Of a stretch of DNA of 64,000 bases, positions 7,306 through 18,662 are shown one piece after another; position 1 is the stretch's first letter; each line of letters starts with the position of its first letter. A program made the position numbers and the translations under genes. The notes below the pieces were generated by a model. The model was not told where the DNA came from, searched no databases, and was given only the letters and a program-made list of their open reading frames with translations. This DNA is from Stutzerimonas azotifigens. GTDB taxonomy: Bacteria; Pseudomonadota; Gammaproteobacteria; Pseudomonadales; Pseudomonadaceae. Where the stretch lies: contig NZ_JAAMRF010000011.1 of NCBI RefSeq assembly GCF_013522725.1, forward strand, positions 1 through 64,000, read 5' to 3'.

Positions 7306-7722
7306 TCATTGCTGCAGCCAGCAAACCTGAGACTCTACTCGTACACGTTTTACGCGATTGGGTTTGAAAGGCGAATCGAGAGAAGCCAACGTTAATGAAA
7401 CCCAGTCGGGATATTCCTCGCTGCCTACCCATTCGATATTCGAGCCGCAGAGGCCGCAGAACTTCCTCACGATACTTGCTGACGAATTGTATGAGACAAG
7501 CAGATTTTCACCGGACAGGTACGTCAGGTCCGATTTCGGAATGCTTGCATAGGTAGCGAAGGCAGCGCCGTGTTGCTTCTGGCACATCCTGCAGTGGCAA
7601 TGCGTGACAGCCTTAGGCTCTGACTTCAGCTCGTAGGTAATCGCTCCGCATAAGCAGCTGCCTTTGTGCATCGTCATCCTGATTTTTCTGCGGTCAAGCG
7701 GGGTGGATGATAGTGCATCCAT
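7306..7722 (-). CDS. GFA-domain (glutathione-dependent formaldehyde-activating-like) zinc protein
   Basis: About 138 residues with the GFA/CENP-V fold's zinc cysteines: CLCGAITYE, CHCRMCQKQHG and FCGLCGSNI. Members bind zinc and act on glutathione adducts or other small substrates, but most are uncharacterised. The start at 7722 (MDALSS) has a GGAGGGAGG ribosome binding site; an internal start at 7677 (MTMHKGS) matches the usual family N-terminus and is the main alternative. GC content is visibly lower than that of its neighbours on both sides. An attC-like dyad touches its stop codon. Both suggest recent acquisition. Confidence 0.8.
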   Translation of the reverse strand: MDALSSTPLDRRKIRMTMHKGSCLCGAITYELKSEPKAVTHCHCRMCQKQHGAAFATYASIPKSDLTYLSGENLLVSYNSSASIVRKFCGLCGSNIEWVGSEEYPDWVSLTLASLDSPFKPNRVKRVRVESQVCWLQQ

Positions 7723-7746
7723 GCCCCCTCCCTCCTCAAACAATAT

Positions 7747-8391
7747 CTACTGCGAACAGGCACCCAGCCGCCCAATCACATCCTCCGTCGTGGTGACCTC
7801 GCCGAACTCGTAGGCGAAGGTTGTCATTGCGACGCGCTGGACGTCGGCGGCGCTCACCGCACCCCAGCCGAGGTCGGGGTAGTCCATCGCGGCGTTGGCG
7901 TCGCTCAGGGCGATGACCTTGTATTCGCGGTGCACGGCGTCGCGGATGGTGGTGTCGCAGCAGACGTTGGTGACGGTGCCGCAGACGATCAGGGTGTCGA
8001 TATCCCGGGTGCGCAGCACGGTGTCCAGATCGGTGTTGTGAAAGCCGCTGTAGAACAGCTTGTCGACCACAACGTCGCCGGGTCTGGGGCTCAGGGCGTC
8101 GATTACCTGAATACCTGGATCGTCCCGGGCGAGGATCTGGTCGACATTCGGGTACAGGTCGCGCATGCGCCCGGTGTCGCTGCCATCGCCGCGCACCACG
8201 TGGCGCAGGTAGATGATCGGCACCGCCACAGCGCGGGCGCATTCGAGCAGTGCGGCGATCGGCTGGATGATGACGGCAGTGGCCGGCACGTACAGCGCAC
8301 CGTCCGGTTCGCAGAACACCTTCTGCATATCCACGACGATGATGGCGGTGCGGCGGCGATCGAGCGGCCAGGTGATCAGGGGTTTGCCCAT
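7747..8391 (-). CDS. Isochorismatase-family cysteine hydrolase
   Basis: A 214-residue amidohydrolase-fold protein with the full triad: Asp21 (VVDMQ), Lys111 (VVDKLFYSGF) and Cys144 (TNVC). The cis-peptide GTVTN motif precedes the Cys. It is a paralogue of rutB in this window but lacks the N-terminal extension. It lies 35 bases downstream of rutR on the same strand with its own AAGGAG site, so it is probably co-transcribed with the regulator. That suggests a role in degrading a pyrimidine- or urea-type amide, such as biuret or an N-carbamoyl compound. The substrate is not determined by sequence. Confidence 0.85.
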   Translation of the reverse strand: MGKPLITWPLDRRRTAIIVVDMQKVFCEPDGALYVPATAVIIQPIAALLECARAVAVPIIYLRHVVRGDGSDTGRMRDLYPNVDQILARDDPGIQVIDALSPRPGDVVVDKLFYSGFHNTDLDTVLRTRDIDTLIVCGTVTNVCCDTTIRDAVHREYKVIALSDANAAMDYPDLGWGAVSAADVQRVAMTTFAYEFGEVTTTEDVIGRLGACSQ

Positions 8392-8426
8392 GGTTCGGAC
8401 TCCTTGGAGGGGAGCCCGATGCGCCG

Positions 8427-9128
8427 TCAGCGCGGTCGAACCCCGTTGAGTATCAGCGACTGCAGGCTGTGCAGCGCCTCTTCGAAAAACACCGGGTCAT
8501 CCAGCGTCCTGCCGGCAACCGCTTCGACCTGGATGCGGAAATCGGCGTAGTGCTGGGTCGTGGCCCAGAGCGAGAAGATCAGGTGATGGGGCTCGACCGG
8601 GGCCAGTTTGCCGGCATCGATCCAGGCCTGGATCACCGCGACCTTGTTCTCGACGAGTTCACGCAAAGGCTGTTCCAACTCGCCCAGCAGCAGCGGCGCG
8701 CCCTGCATGATTTCCATGCAGAACAGCCGGGACTCTTCGGGATGGTCGCGGGAAAGTTCGAGCTTCACCCGCAGATAGTCGCCGATCGCCTCGACCGGAT
8801 CCTGCTCGACGGAAAACGCCTTGAGCGGCCGCAGCCAGACCTCCAGCAGCTGGCGCAGCACGCTGACGTAGAGCTCCTCCTTGCTGCCGAAGTAGTACAG
8901 CAGGTTGGTCTTGGAGACGTCGGCCTGGCTCGCGACCTGATCGAGGCTGGTGCCATGCAGGCCGAAGCGGGAAAACAGCCCCAGCGCCGCCTCTATGATC
9001 TGGGCGCGCTTGGCCTCCATCTGCTCGGCACGACGGCGCAGGGACGCGGCGCTGGGCGTACGGGTCTTCTTCGGCGCGGGCGCCTTGCTCTTGGCGGGCG
9101 GGCGTTTGGCGGGGTTTTTGTCGGACAC
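8427..9128 (-). CDS. rutR: RutR, TetR-family regulator of pyrimidine catabolism
   Basis: A 233-residue TetR protein. After a basic, Pro/Lys-rich N-terminus the helix-turn-helix runs QIIEAALGLFSRFG...SQADVSKTNLLYYF, and the ligand domain keeps RutR blocks such as ESRLFCMEIMQGAPLL and STQHYADF-like WATTQHYADF. E. coli RutR senses uracil and thymine and represses the rut operon. It is divergent from rutA, with a perfect palindromic operator between them. The start is a GTG at 9128 giving VSDKNP; no clear ribosome binding site supports it and no close ATG exists until residue 38, so the start is uncertain. Confidence 0.88.
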   Translation of the reverse strand: MSDKNPAKRPPAKSKAPAPKKTRTPSAASLRRRAEQMEAKRAQIIEAALGLFSRFGLHGTSLDQVASQADVSKTNLLYYFGSKEELYVSVLRQLLEVWLRPLKAFSVEQDPVEAIGDYLRVKLELSRDHPEESRLFCMEIMQGAPLLLGELEQPLRELVENKVAVIQAWIDAGKLAPVEPHHLIFSLWATTQHYADFRIQVEAVAGRTLDDPVFFEEALHSLQSLILNGVRPR

Positions 9129-9267
9129 GGGTCGTCGGGATCGGCAACAAGGAGGCGGTACTGTAGCGGAAAGGCGCGCGCGGGTGACGAGTCGCAAGAA
9201 CGCATCGACAGGCACGCGCATGCAAGCCCCCGCCAAGTGCCGTGGCGCCCCATGAGTGCGCACCGGC

Positions 9268-9282
9268 GCACAAAACGGGTGC
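9268..9282. promoter_or_regulatory. Candidate NtrC binding site
   Basis: GCAC-N7-GTGC half-sites have the spacing of the NtrC consensus (GCACY-N5-RGTGC). The site is about 80-90 bases upstream of the sigma-54-like promoter at 9359, a normal enhancer distance. The flanking bases do not match the consensus fully, so this is a candidate only. Confidence 0.4.
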
Positions 9283-9291
9283 TCTAAAGTA

Positions 9292-9303
9292 GACCAATTG
9301 GTC
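9292..9303. promoter_or_regulatory. RutR operator (perfect palindrome)
   Basis: GACCAATTGGTC is a perfect 12-base palindrome matching the core of the known E. coli RutR site (TTGACCANNTGGTCAA). A second half-like sequence GACCAATTTG lies at 9317-9326. It is located between rutR and rutA, so it may repress rutA and also autoregulate rutR. Confidence 0.8.
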
Positions 9304-9358
9304 CGCGCCAAGCGCCGACCAATTTGCAAGCACCTGAAAGCAAAGCACTTTCAAAACA

Positions 9359-9374
9359 TGGCCCGCATCCTGCT
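9359..9374 (+). promoter_or_regulatory. Sigma-54-type promoter for the rut operon
   Basis: TGGCCCGCATCCTGCT keeps the invariant GG and GC dinucleotides with exactly ten bases between them and matches TGGCAC-N5-TTGCW at most positions. It lies about 65 bases before the rutA start. The E. coli rut operon is NtrC/sigma-54 controlled, which makes the match believable. Confidence 0.6.
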
Positions 9375-9437
9375 CTGGGTCTGTCAACGCTCGCCCCGAG
9401 AGGCGGCCCCACAGGTACCTGGCAGAGAGGATCACCC

Positions 9438-10526
9438 ATGGACGTTGGCGTCTTTATCCCGATCGGCAACAACGGCTGGCTCATTTCCGAAAACGCGCCG
9501 CAGTACATGCCGACTTTCGAGCTCAACAAGGCCATCGTGCAGAAGGCCGAGCACTACGGCTTCGACTTCGCGCTCTCGATGATCAAGCTGCGCGGCTTCG
9601 GCGGGAAGACCGAGTTCTGGGAGCACAACCTGGAGTCCTTCACGCTGATGGCTGCCCTTGCCGCGGTCACCAGCAAGATCCAGCTGTTCGCCACTGCCGC
9701 CACCCTGACCCTGCCGCCAGCCATCGTCGCGCGCATGGCCTCGACCATCGACTCGATCTCGAACGGCCGCTTCGGCGTCAACCTGGTCACCGGCTGGCAG
9801 AAGCCCGAATACAGCCAGATGGGCCTGTGGCCGGGCGATGAATTCTTCGGCACCCGCTACCAGTACCTCGGCGAATACGCCCAGGTGCTGCGCGACCTCT
9901 GGGCGACCGGCCGCAGCGACTTCAAGGGCGAGCACTTCCAAATGGAAGACTGCCGCGTCAGCCCGATCCCGCAGGCCGAGATGAAGATTATCTGCGCCGG
10001 CTCGTCGGACGCCGGCATGGCCTTCTCGGCGCAGTACGCCGACTACAACTTCTGCTTCGGCAAGGGCGTGAACACGCCCACCGCCTTCGCCCCGGCCACC
10101 GAGCGCCTGCTCAAGGCCACCGAGAAGACCGGGCGCACGGTGACCTCCTGCGTGCTCTTCATGGTCATCGCCGACGAGACCGACGAAGCCGCCCGTGCCC
10201 GCTGGGAACACTACAAGGCGGGCGCCGACCAGGCAGCCATCGCCTGGCTCGGCGAACAGGGCGCGGCGGACAAGACCTCCGGCAGCGACACCAACGTGCG
10301 GCAGATGGCCGATCCAACCTCGGCGGTGAACATCAACATGGGCACCCTCGTCGGCTCCTATGCCAACGTGGCCAAGATGCTCGACGAGATCGCCACGGTG
10401 CCTGGCATGCAGGGCGTGATGCTGACCTTCGACGACTTCCTCGAAGGCGTCGAGGCCTTCGGCCAGAAGATCCAGCCGCTGATGCAGAGCCGGCGCCACA
10501 TCGAACCGCTGAAGGAGTCCGCCTGA
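9438..10526 (+). CDS. rutA: RutA, pyrimidine oxygenase (FMN-dependent)
   Basis: A 362-residue luciferase-like monooxygenase that opens the uracil ring to give ureidoacrylate, using reduced flavin supplied by RutF. Characteristic RutA blocks are seen: [14 protein letters not shown] at the N-terminus, [32 protein letters not shown] and [10 protein letters not shown]. The start at 9438 gives the family N-terminus. It is the first gene of rutABCDEF and overlaps rutB by four bases (ATGA), indicating coupled translation. Regulation is probably by NtrC/sigma-54 activation and RutR repression. Confidence 0.95.
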   Translation: MDVGVFIPIGNNGWLISENAPQYMPTFELNKAIVQKAEHYGFDFALSMIKLRGFGGKTEFWEHNLESFTLMAALAAVTSKIQLFATAATLTLPPAIVARMASTIDSISNGRFGVNLVTGWQKPEYSQMGLWPGDEFFGTRYQYLGEYAQVLRDLWATGRSDFKGEHFQMEDCRVSPIPQAEMKIICAGSSDAGMAFSAQYADYNFCFGKGVNTPTAFAPATERLLKATEKTGRTVTSCVLFMVIADETDEAARARWEHYKAGADQAAIAWLGEQGAADKTSGSDTNVRQMADPTSAVNINMGTLVGSYANVAKMLDEIATVPGMQGVMLTFDDFLEGVEAFGQKIQPLMQSRRHIEPLKESA

Positions 10527-11272
10527 TGAATGCCGCCGAACACTTTTCCGGCTACGGCCTGGACCCGACCGGCGCGACGCTGAAGCTGCCGGCGCGCCCC
10601 GAGCCGCTGGCGATGAAGGCCAGCGAGACGGCTTTGGTCGTGGTGGACATGCAGAACGCCTATGCGACCCGTGGCGGCTACCTGGACCTGGCCGGCTTCG
10701 ACGTGTCGAGCACGGGGCCGGTGATCGAGAAGATCGCCCAGGCATTGGCCACCGCCCGCGCGGCAGGCATCCAGGTGATCTTCCTGCAGAACGGCTGGGA
10801 CGACCGCTACGTCGAGGCCGGCGGCCCGGGTTCGCCCAACTGGCACAAGTCCAACGCGCTGAAAACCATGCGCAAGCGTCCTGAGCTGGCCGGCACGCTG
10901 CTGGCCAAGGGCGGCTGGGACTACCAGCTGGTGGACGAGCTCAAGCCGCATCCGGGCGACATCGTGGTGCCCAAGCCGCGCTACAGCGGCTTCTTCAACT
11001 CGCACCTGGACAGCACCCTGCGCGCCCGCGGCATCCGCAACCTGGTGTTCACCGGGATCGCCACCAACGTCTGCGTGGAGTCGACCCTGCGTGACGGCTT
11101 CCACCTGGAATATTTCGGCGTGGTGCTGGCCGATGCCACACACCAGGCCGGGCCGGAATTCGCCCAGCAGGCGGCGCTGTACAACATCGAAACGTTCTTC
11201 GGCTGGGTATCCAGCGTCGAGGACTTCTGCGCCACCTTCGCCGCCGACGAGGCCACCGCCCGCGCGCTGTAA
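10526..11272 (+). CDS. rutB: RutB, ureidoacrylate amidohydrolase
   Basis: A 248-residue isochorismatase-fold enzyme that hydrolyses ureidoacrylate to aminoacrylate and carbamate. Triad residues visible are Asp41 (VVVDMQNAY), Lys150 ([10 protein letters not shown]) and Cys183 (TNVCVEST). The N-terminal 35 residues are the extension seen in RutB but missing from the paralogue at 7747. The ATG overlaps the rutA stop. Length and motifs agree with the family. Confidence 0.93.
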   Translation: MNAAEHFSGYGLDPTGATLKLPARPEPLAMKASETALVVVDMQNAYATRGGYLDLAGFDVSSTGPVIEKIAQALATARAAGIQVIFLQNGWDDRYVEAGGPGSPNWHKSNALKTMRKRPELAGTLLAKGGWDYQLVDELKPHPGDIVVPKPRYSGFFNSHLDSTLRARGIRNLVFTGIATNVCVESTLRDGFHLEYFGVVLADATHQAGPEFAQQAALYNIETFFGWVSSVEDFCATFAADEATARAL

Positions 11273-11913
<641 letters not shown>

Positions 11914-11958
11914 GCTTCAACGGCGGGCAGATGTCACTCGCCCAGCGGAGGGATCAAC

Positions 11959-12756
11959 ATGCATTACGAACTACATGGGCGCCTGGAGCCGGACGTACCG
12001 ACCCTGGTGCTCTGCTCGGGCCTCGGTGGCGCCGGCGCGTTCTGGACGCCGCAGCTGTCGGCGCTGACCGACGACTACCGGGTGCTGGTCTACGATCAGC
12101 TCGGCACCGGCAAGAGCCCGGCGCAGATCCCCGAGGGGTATTCGATCGAGGCGATGGCCCGCGAGTTGATCGAGCTGCTCGATTTGCTGGGCATCGCGCG
12201 CTGCCATTTCGTCGGCCATGCCCTCGGCGGACTGGTCGGCCTGCAGATCGCCCTGATGCGACCGCAGCTGTTGCAGAGCCAGGTACTGGTCAACGCCTGG
12301 AGCAGCCCCAACCCGCACAGTGCGCGCTGCTTCGCGGTACGTACCCACCTGCTGCGCGACAGCGGGCCGGCGGCCTTCGTCCAGGCCCAGGCGCTGTTCC
12401 TCTATCCGCCGACCTGGATCGCCGAAAACAGCGATCGCCTGGCCCGCGACGATGCCCAGGCGCTGGCGCACTTCCCCGGACAGGACAACGTCCTGCGGCG
12501 CATCGGCGCGCTGCTGGCCTTCGATATCGAAGACCGGCTCGCCAGCATCACCACGCCGACCTTGCTGATCGCCAACCGCGACGACATGCTGGTGCCCTGG
12601 AACCGCTCGCAGCACCTGGCCGACCACTTGCCCGATGCGCGTCTGGAACTGCTCGACTATGGCGGCCATGCCTCCAGCGTCAGCGACACGCCCACCTTCA
12701 ACCGAATTCTGCTCGAGCACCTGGCGCGACAGCGCGACACGGCGACGGCAGTCTAA
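11959..12756 (+). CDS. rutD: RutD, alpha/beta-hydrolase of the Rut pathway
   Basis: A 265-residue alpha/beta-hydrolase-fold protein, proposed to act on aminoacrylate or carbamate in uracil degradation. The fold is clear (LVLCSGLGG, YDQLGTGKS, GHALGGLVG, LLIANRDDMLVPW, DYGGHASS). At the nucleophile elbow (86-90) the usual Ser is Ala (GHALG), as I recall for E. coli RutD. The start MHYELHG follows a GGAGGG site; the upstream frame is intergenic repeat. A 242-base gap separates it from rutC, so it may be less tightly co-expressed than the other rut genes. Confidence 0.9.
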   Translation: MHYELHGRLEPDVPTLVLCSGLGGAGAFWTPQLSALTDDYRVLVYDQLGTGKSPAQIPEGYSIEAMARELIELLDLLGIARCHFVGHALGGLVGLQIALMRPQLLQSQVLVNAWSSPNPHSARCFAVRTHLLRDSGPAAFVQAQALFLYPPTWIAENSDRLARDDAQALAHFPGQDNVLRRIGALLAFDIEDRLASITTPTLLIANRDDMLVPWNRSQHLADHLPDARLELLDYGGHASSVSDTPTFNRILLEHLARQRDTATAV

Positions 12757-12768
12757 AAGGAACCCTCC

Positions 12769-13359
12769 ATGCCCACTCCGCTCGACTCCATCGCCCTGTC
12801 CGCCCTGCTCGGCGAGGCCCGCACCCACAGCTACTGGCTGCCCGGCGAGATACCCGACAGCCTGCTGCGCCAGCTCTACGAGCTGGTCCGCCAGGGACCG
12901 ACCGCGGTCAACAGCTGCCCGGGCCGCTTCGTCTTCGTGCGCACGCCTCAGGGCAAGGAAAAGCTCGCGCCCTGCCTGTCCAAGGGCAACCTTGAAAAGA
13001 CCATGAGCGCGCCGGTGACGGTCATCGTCGCCTATGACGAAGACTTTCCCGAAACCCTGCCCGAACTTTTCCCCCACGCCGATGCGCGCAGCTGGTACGC
13101 CGGCCAGTCGGCGCTGATCACCGAGAACGCCCTGCGCAACAGCTCGCTGCAGGCCGGCTACCTGATCCTCGCCGCTCGGGCGCTGGGGCTCGATTGCGGG
13201 CCAATGTCGGGCTTCGACGCCAAGGCGCTGGACGAGGCCTTCTTCGCCGGCACCACCTGGAAATCCAACCTGTTGATCAACCTCGGCTACGGCGATGTCA
13301 GCAAGCTGCGCGACCGCCTGCCGCGATTGCCATTCGAAAAGGCCTGCGTACTGGCCTGA
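12769..13359 (+). CDS. rutE: RutE, malonic semialdehyde reductase
   Basis: A 196-residue nitroreductase-family flavoprotein that reduces malonic semialdehyde to 3-hydroxypropionate, removing a toxic product of the pathway. Family blocks visible are [53 protein letters not shown] and a C-terminal NLGYGD. The ATG lies 12 bases after rutD with an AAAGGA site, so both are in one transcript. Confidence 0.93.
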   Translation: MPTPLDSIALSALLGEARTHSYWLPGEIPDSLLRQLYELVRQGPTAVNSCPGRFVFVRTPQGKEKLAPCLSKGNLEKTMSAPVTVIVAYDEDFPETLPELFPHADARSWYAGQSALITENALRNSSLQAGYLILAARALGLDCGPMSGFDAKALDEAFFAGTTWKSNLLINLGYGDVSKLRDRLPRLPFEKACVLA

Positions 13360-13372
13360 TGGAGAAACGTCC

Positions 13373-13903
13373 ATGCAACTGGCTACCCTCGAGATGATCC
13401 GCGACCTGCCGGCGCCGGTGTCCCGGCTCGACTACCGCGACGCCATGGCCCACATGGCCGCGGCGGTCAACATCGTCACCACCGACGGTCCGGCCGGACG
13501 CGCCGGCTTCACCGCGACCGCGGTGTGCAGCGTCAGCGACGAGCCGCCGACCCTGCTGGTCTGCCTCAACCGCTCGGCCTCGGTTCACCCGGTGTTCACC
13601 GCGCACCAGTCGCTGTGCGTGAACACCCTGTGCGACGACCAGCGCGCGCTGTCCAACCTGTTCGGCGGCAAGACCGAAATGGCCGAGCGTTTCGCCGCTG
13701 CCAACTGGACCACCGCCGTGACCGGGGCGCCGCTGCTCGAGGGGGCGGCGGTGTCGTTCGACTGCCGCATCAGCCACAGCACCAGCGTCGGCACCCACGA
13801 CATCCTCTACTGCGAAGTGCTCGCCGTGCGCCAGCGCGACGCCGCCGACGCGCTGGTCTACTTCGGCCGCAACTACCACGGGCTGCCCGGCGCGGCCTGC
13901 TGA
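13373..13903 (+). CDS. rutF: RutF, flavin reductase
   Basis: A 176-residue flavin reductase-like protein that supplies reduced FMN to RutA. It shows the family segments [51 protein letters not shown] and a late YFGRNYHG. The ATG at 13373 follows GGAG; the frame upstream overlaps rutE and is not needed. It is the last rut gene here: no rutG uracil permease follows, and the next DNA is a repeat-containing gap. Confidence 0.93.
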   Translation: MQLATLEMIRDLPAPVSRLDYRDAMAHMAAAVNIVTTDGPAGRAGFTATAVCSVSDEPPTLLVCLNRSASVHPVFTAHQSLCVNTLCDDQRALSNLFGGKTEMAERFAAANWTTAVTGAPLLEGAAVSFDCRISHSTSVGTHDILYCEVLAVRQRDAADALVYFGRNYHGLPGAAC

Positions 13904-13922
13904 TACGGTCGTTTTTTGTGCA

Positions 13923-14106
13923 GCGGTCGGGGACGCCTAGTCTCGACCGCGATTGCTCCGACACCCCTTTTTCGCGGTCAAGACCGGTTCCGTAGACGCC
14001 CCGCCATCTTGGCCGCAGGGCACGATGCTCTGGTGCCCGCCCCGCCTCTCCCCACCGCGCGCTTTGGCTTTGTGGGAGCGGTCGGGGACCGCCCAGTCTT
14101 GACCCC
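13923..14106. repeat. Pair of REP-like GCGGTCGGGGAC repeats
   Basis: A unit at 13923-13950 (GCGGTCGGGGACGCC then AGTCTCGACCGC) recurs with small changes at 14078-14106 (GCGGTCGGGGACCGCC then AGTCTTGACCCC). Each can fold, and the first pairs GCGGTCG with CGACCGC. They lie between the rut operon and the Zur-controlled operon and are probably REP elements. Confidence 0.6.
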
Positions 14107-14161
14107 GACGGGGCTCAACCTCCCCCGGATAACAAATAGCATTCGCCACCGAGCCGCAGAA

Positions 14162-14176
14162 TGTTATGTTATAACA
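14162..14176. promoter_or_regulatory. Zur box
   Basis: TGTTATGTTATAACA differs at one defined position from the gammaproteobacterial Zur core TGTTATANTATAACA. It stands 26 bases before the dksA2 start, a repressing position. The three genes that follow are all of zinc-independence or zinc-handling families. Confidence 0.82.
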
Positions 14177-14201
14177 ATTAACTCATCGTCGACCGAGCGC
14201 C

Positions 14202-14606
14202 ATGACAGAAGCCGAACTAATCGCCCAGCCCGCCGGGCACTACATGAACGACGAGCAACAGGCGTTCTTTCGCGACCTGTTGCTCGCCCAGCGCAGCGAC
14301 CTGCAGCAGCGCATCTCAAGCGAATTCGCGGACCTGCGCGAGCAGGAGCCCAGCAGCGATCCGGCCGACGTGGGCAGCGCCGAAGAGCAGCGCCAATGGC
14401 AGCTGCGCGTGCTCGAGCGCAACAAGAAGCTACTCGACAAGATCGACGAGGCCCTGCAGCGCCTGGCCCGTGGCGAATATGGCTGGTGCCGCGAGACCGG
14501 CGAGCCGATCGGCCTCAAGCGCCTGTTGCTAAGGCCCACCGCCGAGCTGGGCATCGAAGCCAAAGAGCGCCAGGAAGCGCTTGAAAAACATCACCGCAAC
14601 GCCTGA
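14202..14606 (+). CDS. dksA2: DksA2, zinc-independent DksA paralogue
   Basis: A 134-residue RNA-polymerase secondary-channel protein that replaces zinc-bound DksA in (p)ppGpp responses when zinc is scarce. Of the four zinc-finger Cys in DksA only Cys96 remains; the other positions are Thr99, Gly117 and Ala120. The coiled-coil tip keeps two acids (Asp53, Asp56 in DPADVG). A Zur box directly precedes it. It is followed 7 bases later by the COG0523 GTPase, matching the P. aeruginosa PA5536-PA5535-PA5534 arrangement as I recall it. Confidence 0.92.
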   Translation: MTEAELIAQPAGHYMNDEQQAFFRDLLLAQRSDLQQRISSEFADLREQEPSSDPADVGSAEEQRQWQLRVLERNKKLLDKIDEALQRLARGEYGWCRETGEPIGLKRLLLRPTAELGIEAKERQEALEKHHRNA

Positions 14607-14613
14607 GGACCCC

Positions 14614-15819
14614 ATGGATAACCGTCTCCCCGTCACCGTGCTGTCCGGCTTCCTCGGCGCCGGCAAGAGCACCCTGCTCAACCACATTCTGAAAAACCGC
14701 GAAGGCCGCAAGGTCGCGGTGATCGTCAACGACATGAGCGAGATCAACATCGACGGCAGCGAAGTTCAGCGCGACGTCAGCCTCAACCGCGCCGAGGAAA
14801 AACTCGTCGAGATGAGCAACGGCTGCATCTGTTGCACCCTGCGCGAGGACCTGCTCGAAGAGGTCGCCACGCTTGCCCGGGACGGCCGCTTCGACTACCT
14901 GCTGATCGAATCCACCGGTATTTCCGAACCCCTTCCGGTCGCCGAGACCTTCACCTTTCGCGACGAACAGGGCCAGAGCCTGGCGGACCTGGCGCGCCTC
15001 GACACCCTGGTCACGGTGGTCGACGGGGTGAACTTCCTGCGCGACTTCCATGAGGCAGAGAGCCTCGAAAGCCGCGGTGAGACCCTGGGCGAGGACGACG
15101 AGCGGTCGATCACCGACCTGCTGATCGAACAGGTGGAGTTCGCCGACGTCATCCTCATCAGCAAGATCGATCTGATCTCCGGCGCCGAACGCGACGAGCT
15201 GACCGCCATCCTGCGGCGCCTGAACACCCAGGCCGAGATCCTGCCGATGAGCATGGGCGCGGTGCCGCTGGCGAAGATCCTCGACACCGGGCGTTTCGAC
15301 TTCGACCGTGCGGCCGAGGCGCCGGGCTGGCTCAAGGAGCTGCGCGGCGAGCACGTCCCGGAAACCGAGGAATACGGCATCGCCTCCAGTGCCTATCGCG
15401 CCCGTCGTCCGTTCCATCCGCAGCGCTTCTTCGATTTCCTCAACCGCGAGTGGAGCAACGGCCGCCTGCTGCGCTCCAAGGGCTTCTTCTGGCTGGCCAG
15501 CAAGCCGCAGGAAGCCGGCAGCTGGTCCCAGGCCGGCGGCCTGATGCGCCATGGTTACGCCGGCCGCTGGTGGCGCTTCGTTCCGCGCAGCCAGTGGCCG
15601 GACGACGATGACGGAGTGCAGGCGATCATGCGCAACTGGCACGAGGACATTGGCGATTGCCGCCAGGAACTCGTGTTCATCGGACAGAACATCGACTTCG
15701 CCCGCCTGACCGCCGAGCTGGACGCGTGCCTGCTCGATGAGACGGAGCTGGCCGCCGGTAGCGAGGCCTGGCTGGGCCTGCCCGATCCGTTCGGCCCCTG
15801 GCACGAGGAGGCGGCTTGA
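14614..15819 (+). CDS. zigA: COG0523 (CobW-like) GTPase, ZigA-type zinc chaperone
   Basis: A 401-residue P-loop GTPase of the COG0523 family. Walker A is GFLGAGKS at 12-19, the metal-binding CICC at 71-74, Walker B region [11 protein letters not shown] near 97-107 and the base-recognition SKID at 184-187. The C-terminal CobW domain includes HPQRFFDFL and WSQAGG. Such proteins deliver zinc to client enzymes during deficiency. The ATG at 14614 follows TGAGGAC; a TTG further upstream overlaps dksA2. Position in a Zur-box operon supports the zinc role; the client is unknown. Confidence 0.9.
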   Translation: MDNRLPVTVLSGFLGAGKSTLLNHILKNREGRKVAVIVNDMSEINIDGSEVQRDVSLNRAEEKLVEMSNGCICCTLREDLLEEVATLARDGRFDYLLIESTGISEPLPVAETFTFRDEQGQSLADLARLDTLVTVVDGVNFLRDFHEAESLESRGETLGEDDERSITDLLIEQVEFADVILISKIDLISGAERDELTAILRRLNTQAEILPMSMGAVPLAKILDTGRFDFDRAAEAPGWLKELRGEHVPETEEYGIASSAYRARRPFHPQRFFDFLNREWSNGRLLRSKGFFWLASKPQEAGSWSQAGGLMRHGYAGRWWRFVPRSQWPDDDDGVQAIMRNWHEDIGDCRQELVFIGQNIDFARLTAELDACLLDETELAAGSEAWLGLPDPFGPWHEEAA

Positions 15820-16457
15820 TGCTGGCGCTGCAACGATCATTCGAGCCGCAACAGCGATTCGGTGACGAGCCGTCGGTGCTCGGCGAAGCCCTGCACGAGG
15901 GAGTCAACCTGGCGGTCTGGCAACGCTCGCTCTCACCGGAACTGCGCGCCTTCTGCCAGGCCGTCGCGGGCAATGCCGCGCCGCTGGCCGAGTCGTTGGT
16001 CCTTGATGTAGCGGGTGAAACTTCCAGCACACTCGCATCTTTCGCAACGGCCTATCGCAGCCTGGATGGCTACTCGGCGTTTGTCGATGACGTGACCTGG
16101 CTGACCGACGCCTTTGCCTGCCTGGTCGATGCCAGGCGGGTCGGTATCAGGCTGCGCCTGCTGGACAAGGCGATGTGTCCGCGCTTCCACGTGGACCACG
16201 TGCCGTTAAGGCTGATCACCACCTATGCCGGGACGGGCAGCCACTGGCTGCGCGAAGAGGCGATGCCGCGCCAGCGCCTGGGCGATCCGGCCGCCGAACC
16301 GATTGAGCCGAGGATGATCGAGCAGCTCCGGACCGGTGCCGTCGCACTGTTCAAGGGCGAGAAATGGCAAGGCAACGAGGGCGCCGGGATCGTCCATCGG
16401 TCGCCACCGAGCGATGGCAGGCGACGGTTGATCCTGACCCTGGACTGGTTGGCCTGA
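15819..16457 (+). CDS. DUF1826 protein of the zinc-limitation operon
   Basis: A 212-residue protein of the DUF1826 family, which typically sits beside the ZigA-type GTPase. Its ATG overlaps the GTPase stop (TGATG). Conserved-looking features are RFHVDHVPLRLITTYAGTG, with His residues that could bind metal, FKGEKW and HRSPP near the end. The His/Asp pattern is reminiscent of cupin-like or dioxygenase folds, but no function has been assigned. Third gene of the Zur-controlled unit. Confidence 0.85.
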   Translation: MLALQRSFEPQQRFGDEPSVLGEALHEGVNLAVWQRSLSPELRAFCQAVAGNAAPLAESLVLDVAGETSSTLASFATAYRSLDGYSAFVDDVTWLTDAFACLVDARRVGIRLRLLDKAMCPRFHVDHVPLRLITTYAGTGSHWLREEAMPRQRLGDPAAEPIEPRMIEQLRTGAVALFKGEKWQGNEGAGIVHRSPPSDGRRRLILTLDWLA

Positions 16458-16599
16458 GTTCGCAGCTGCTCGGCATCGCTCATCGGACACGCTCATTCCA
16501 GGCCGTCCTCGCCTGGCGATTTGCCCTGACGCGGCAGCGCGGACGCCAGCTAACCGCAGGACCGTTAAACTACAGGCCCATCCTTGCCACGTTACCGCC

Positions 16600-18584
<1,985 letters not shown>

Positions 18585-18662
18585 ACCAAAGTCGATTGAT
18601 CGGAGTCAAGGCAGGACTTGGATCAACGTCTAGACTCAGGGTCCATTTCCTGGAGGTGGACC

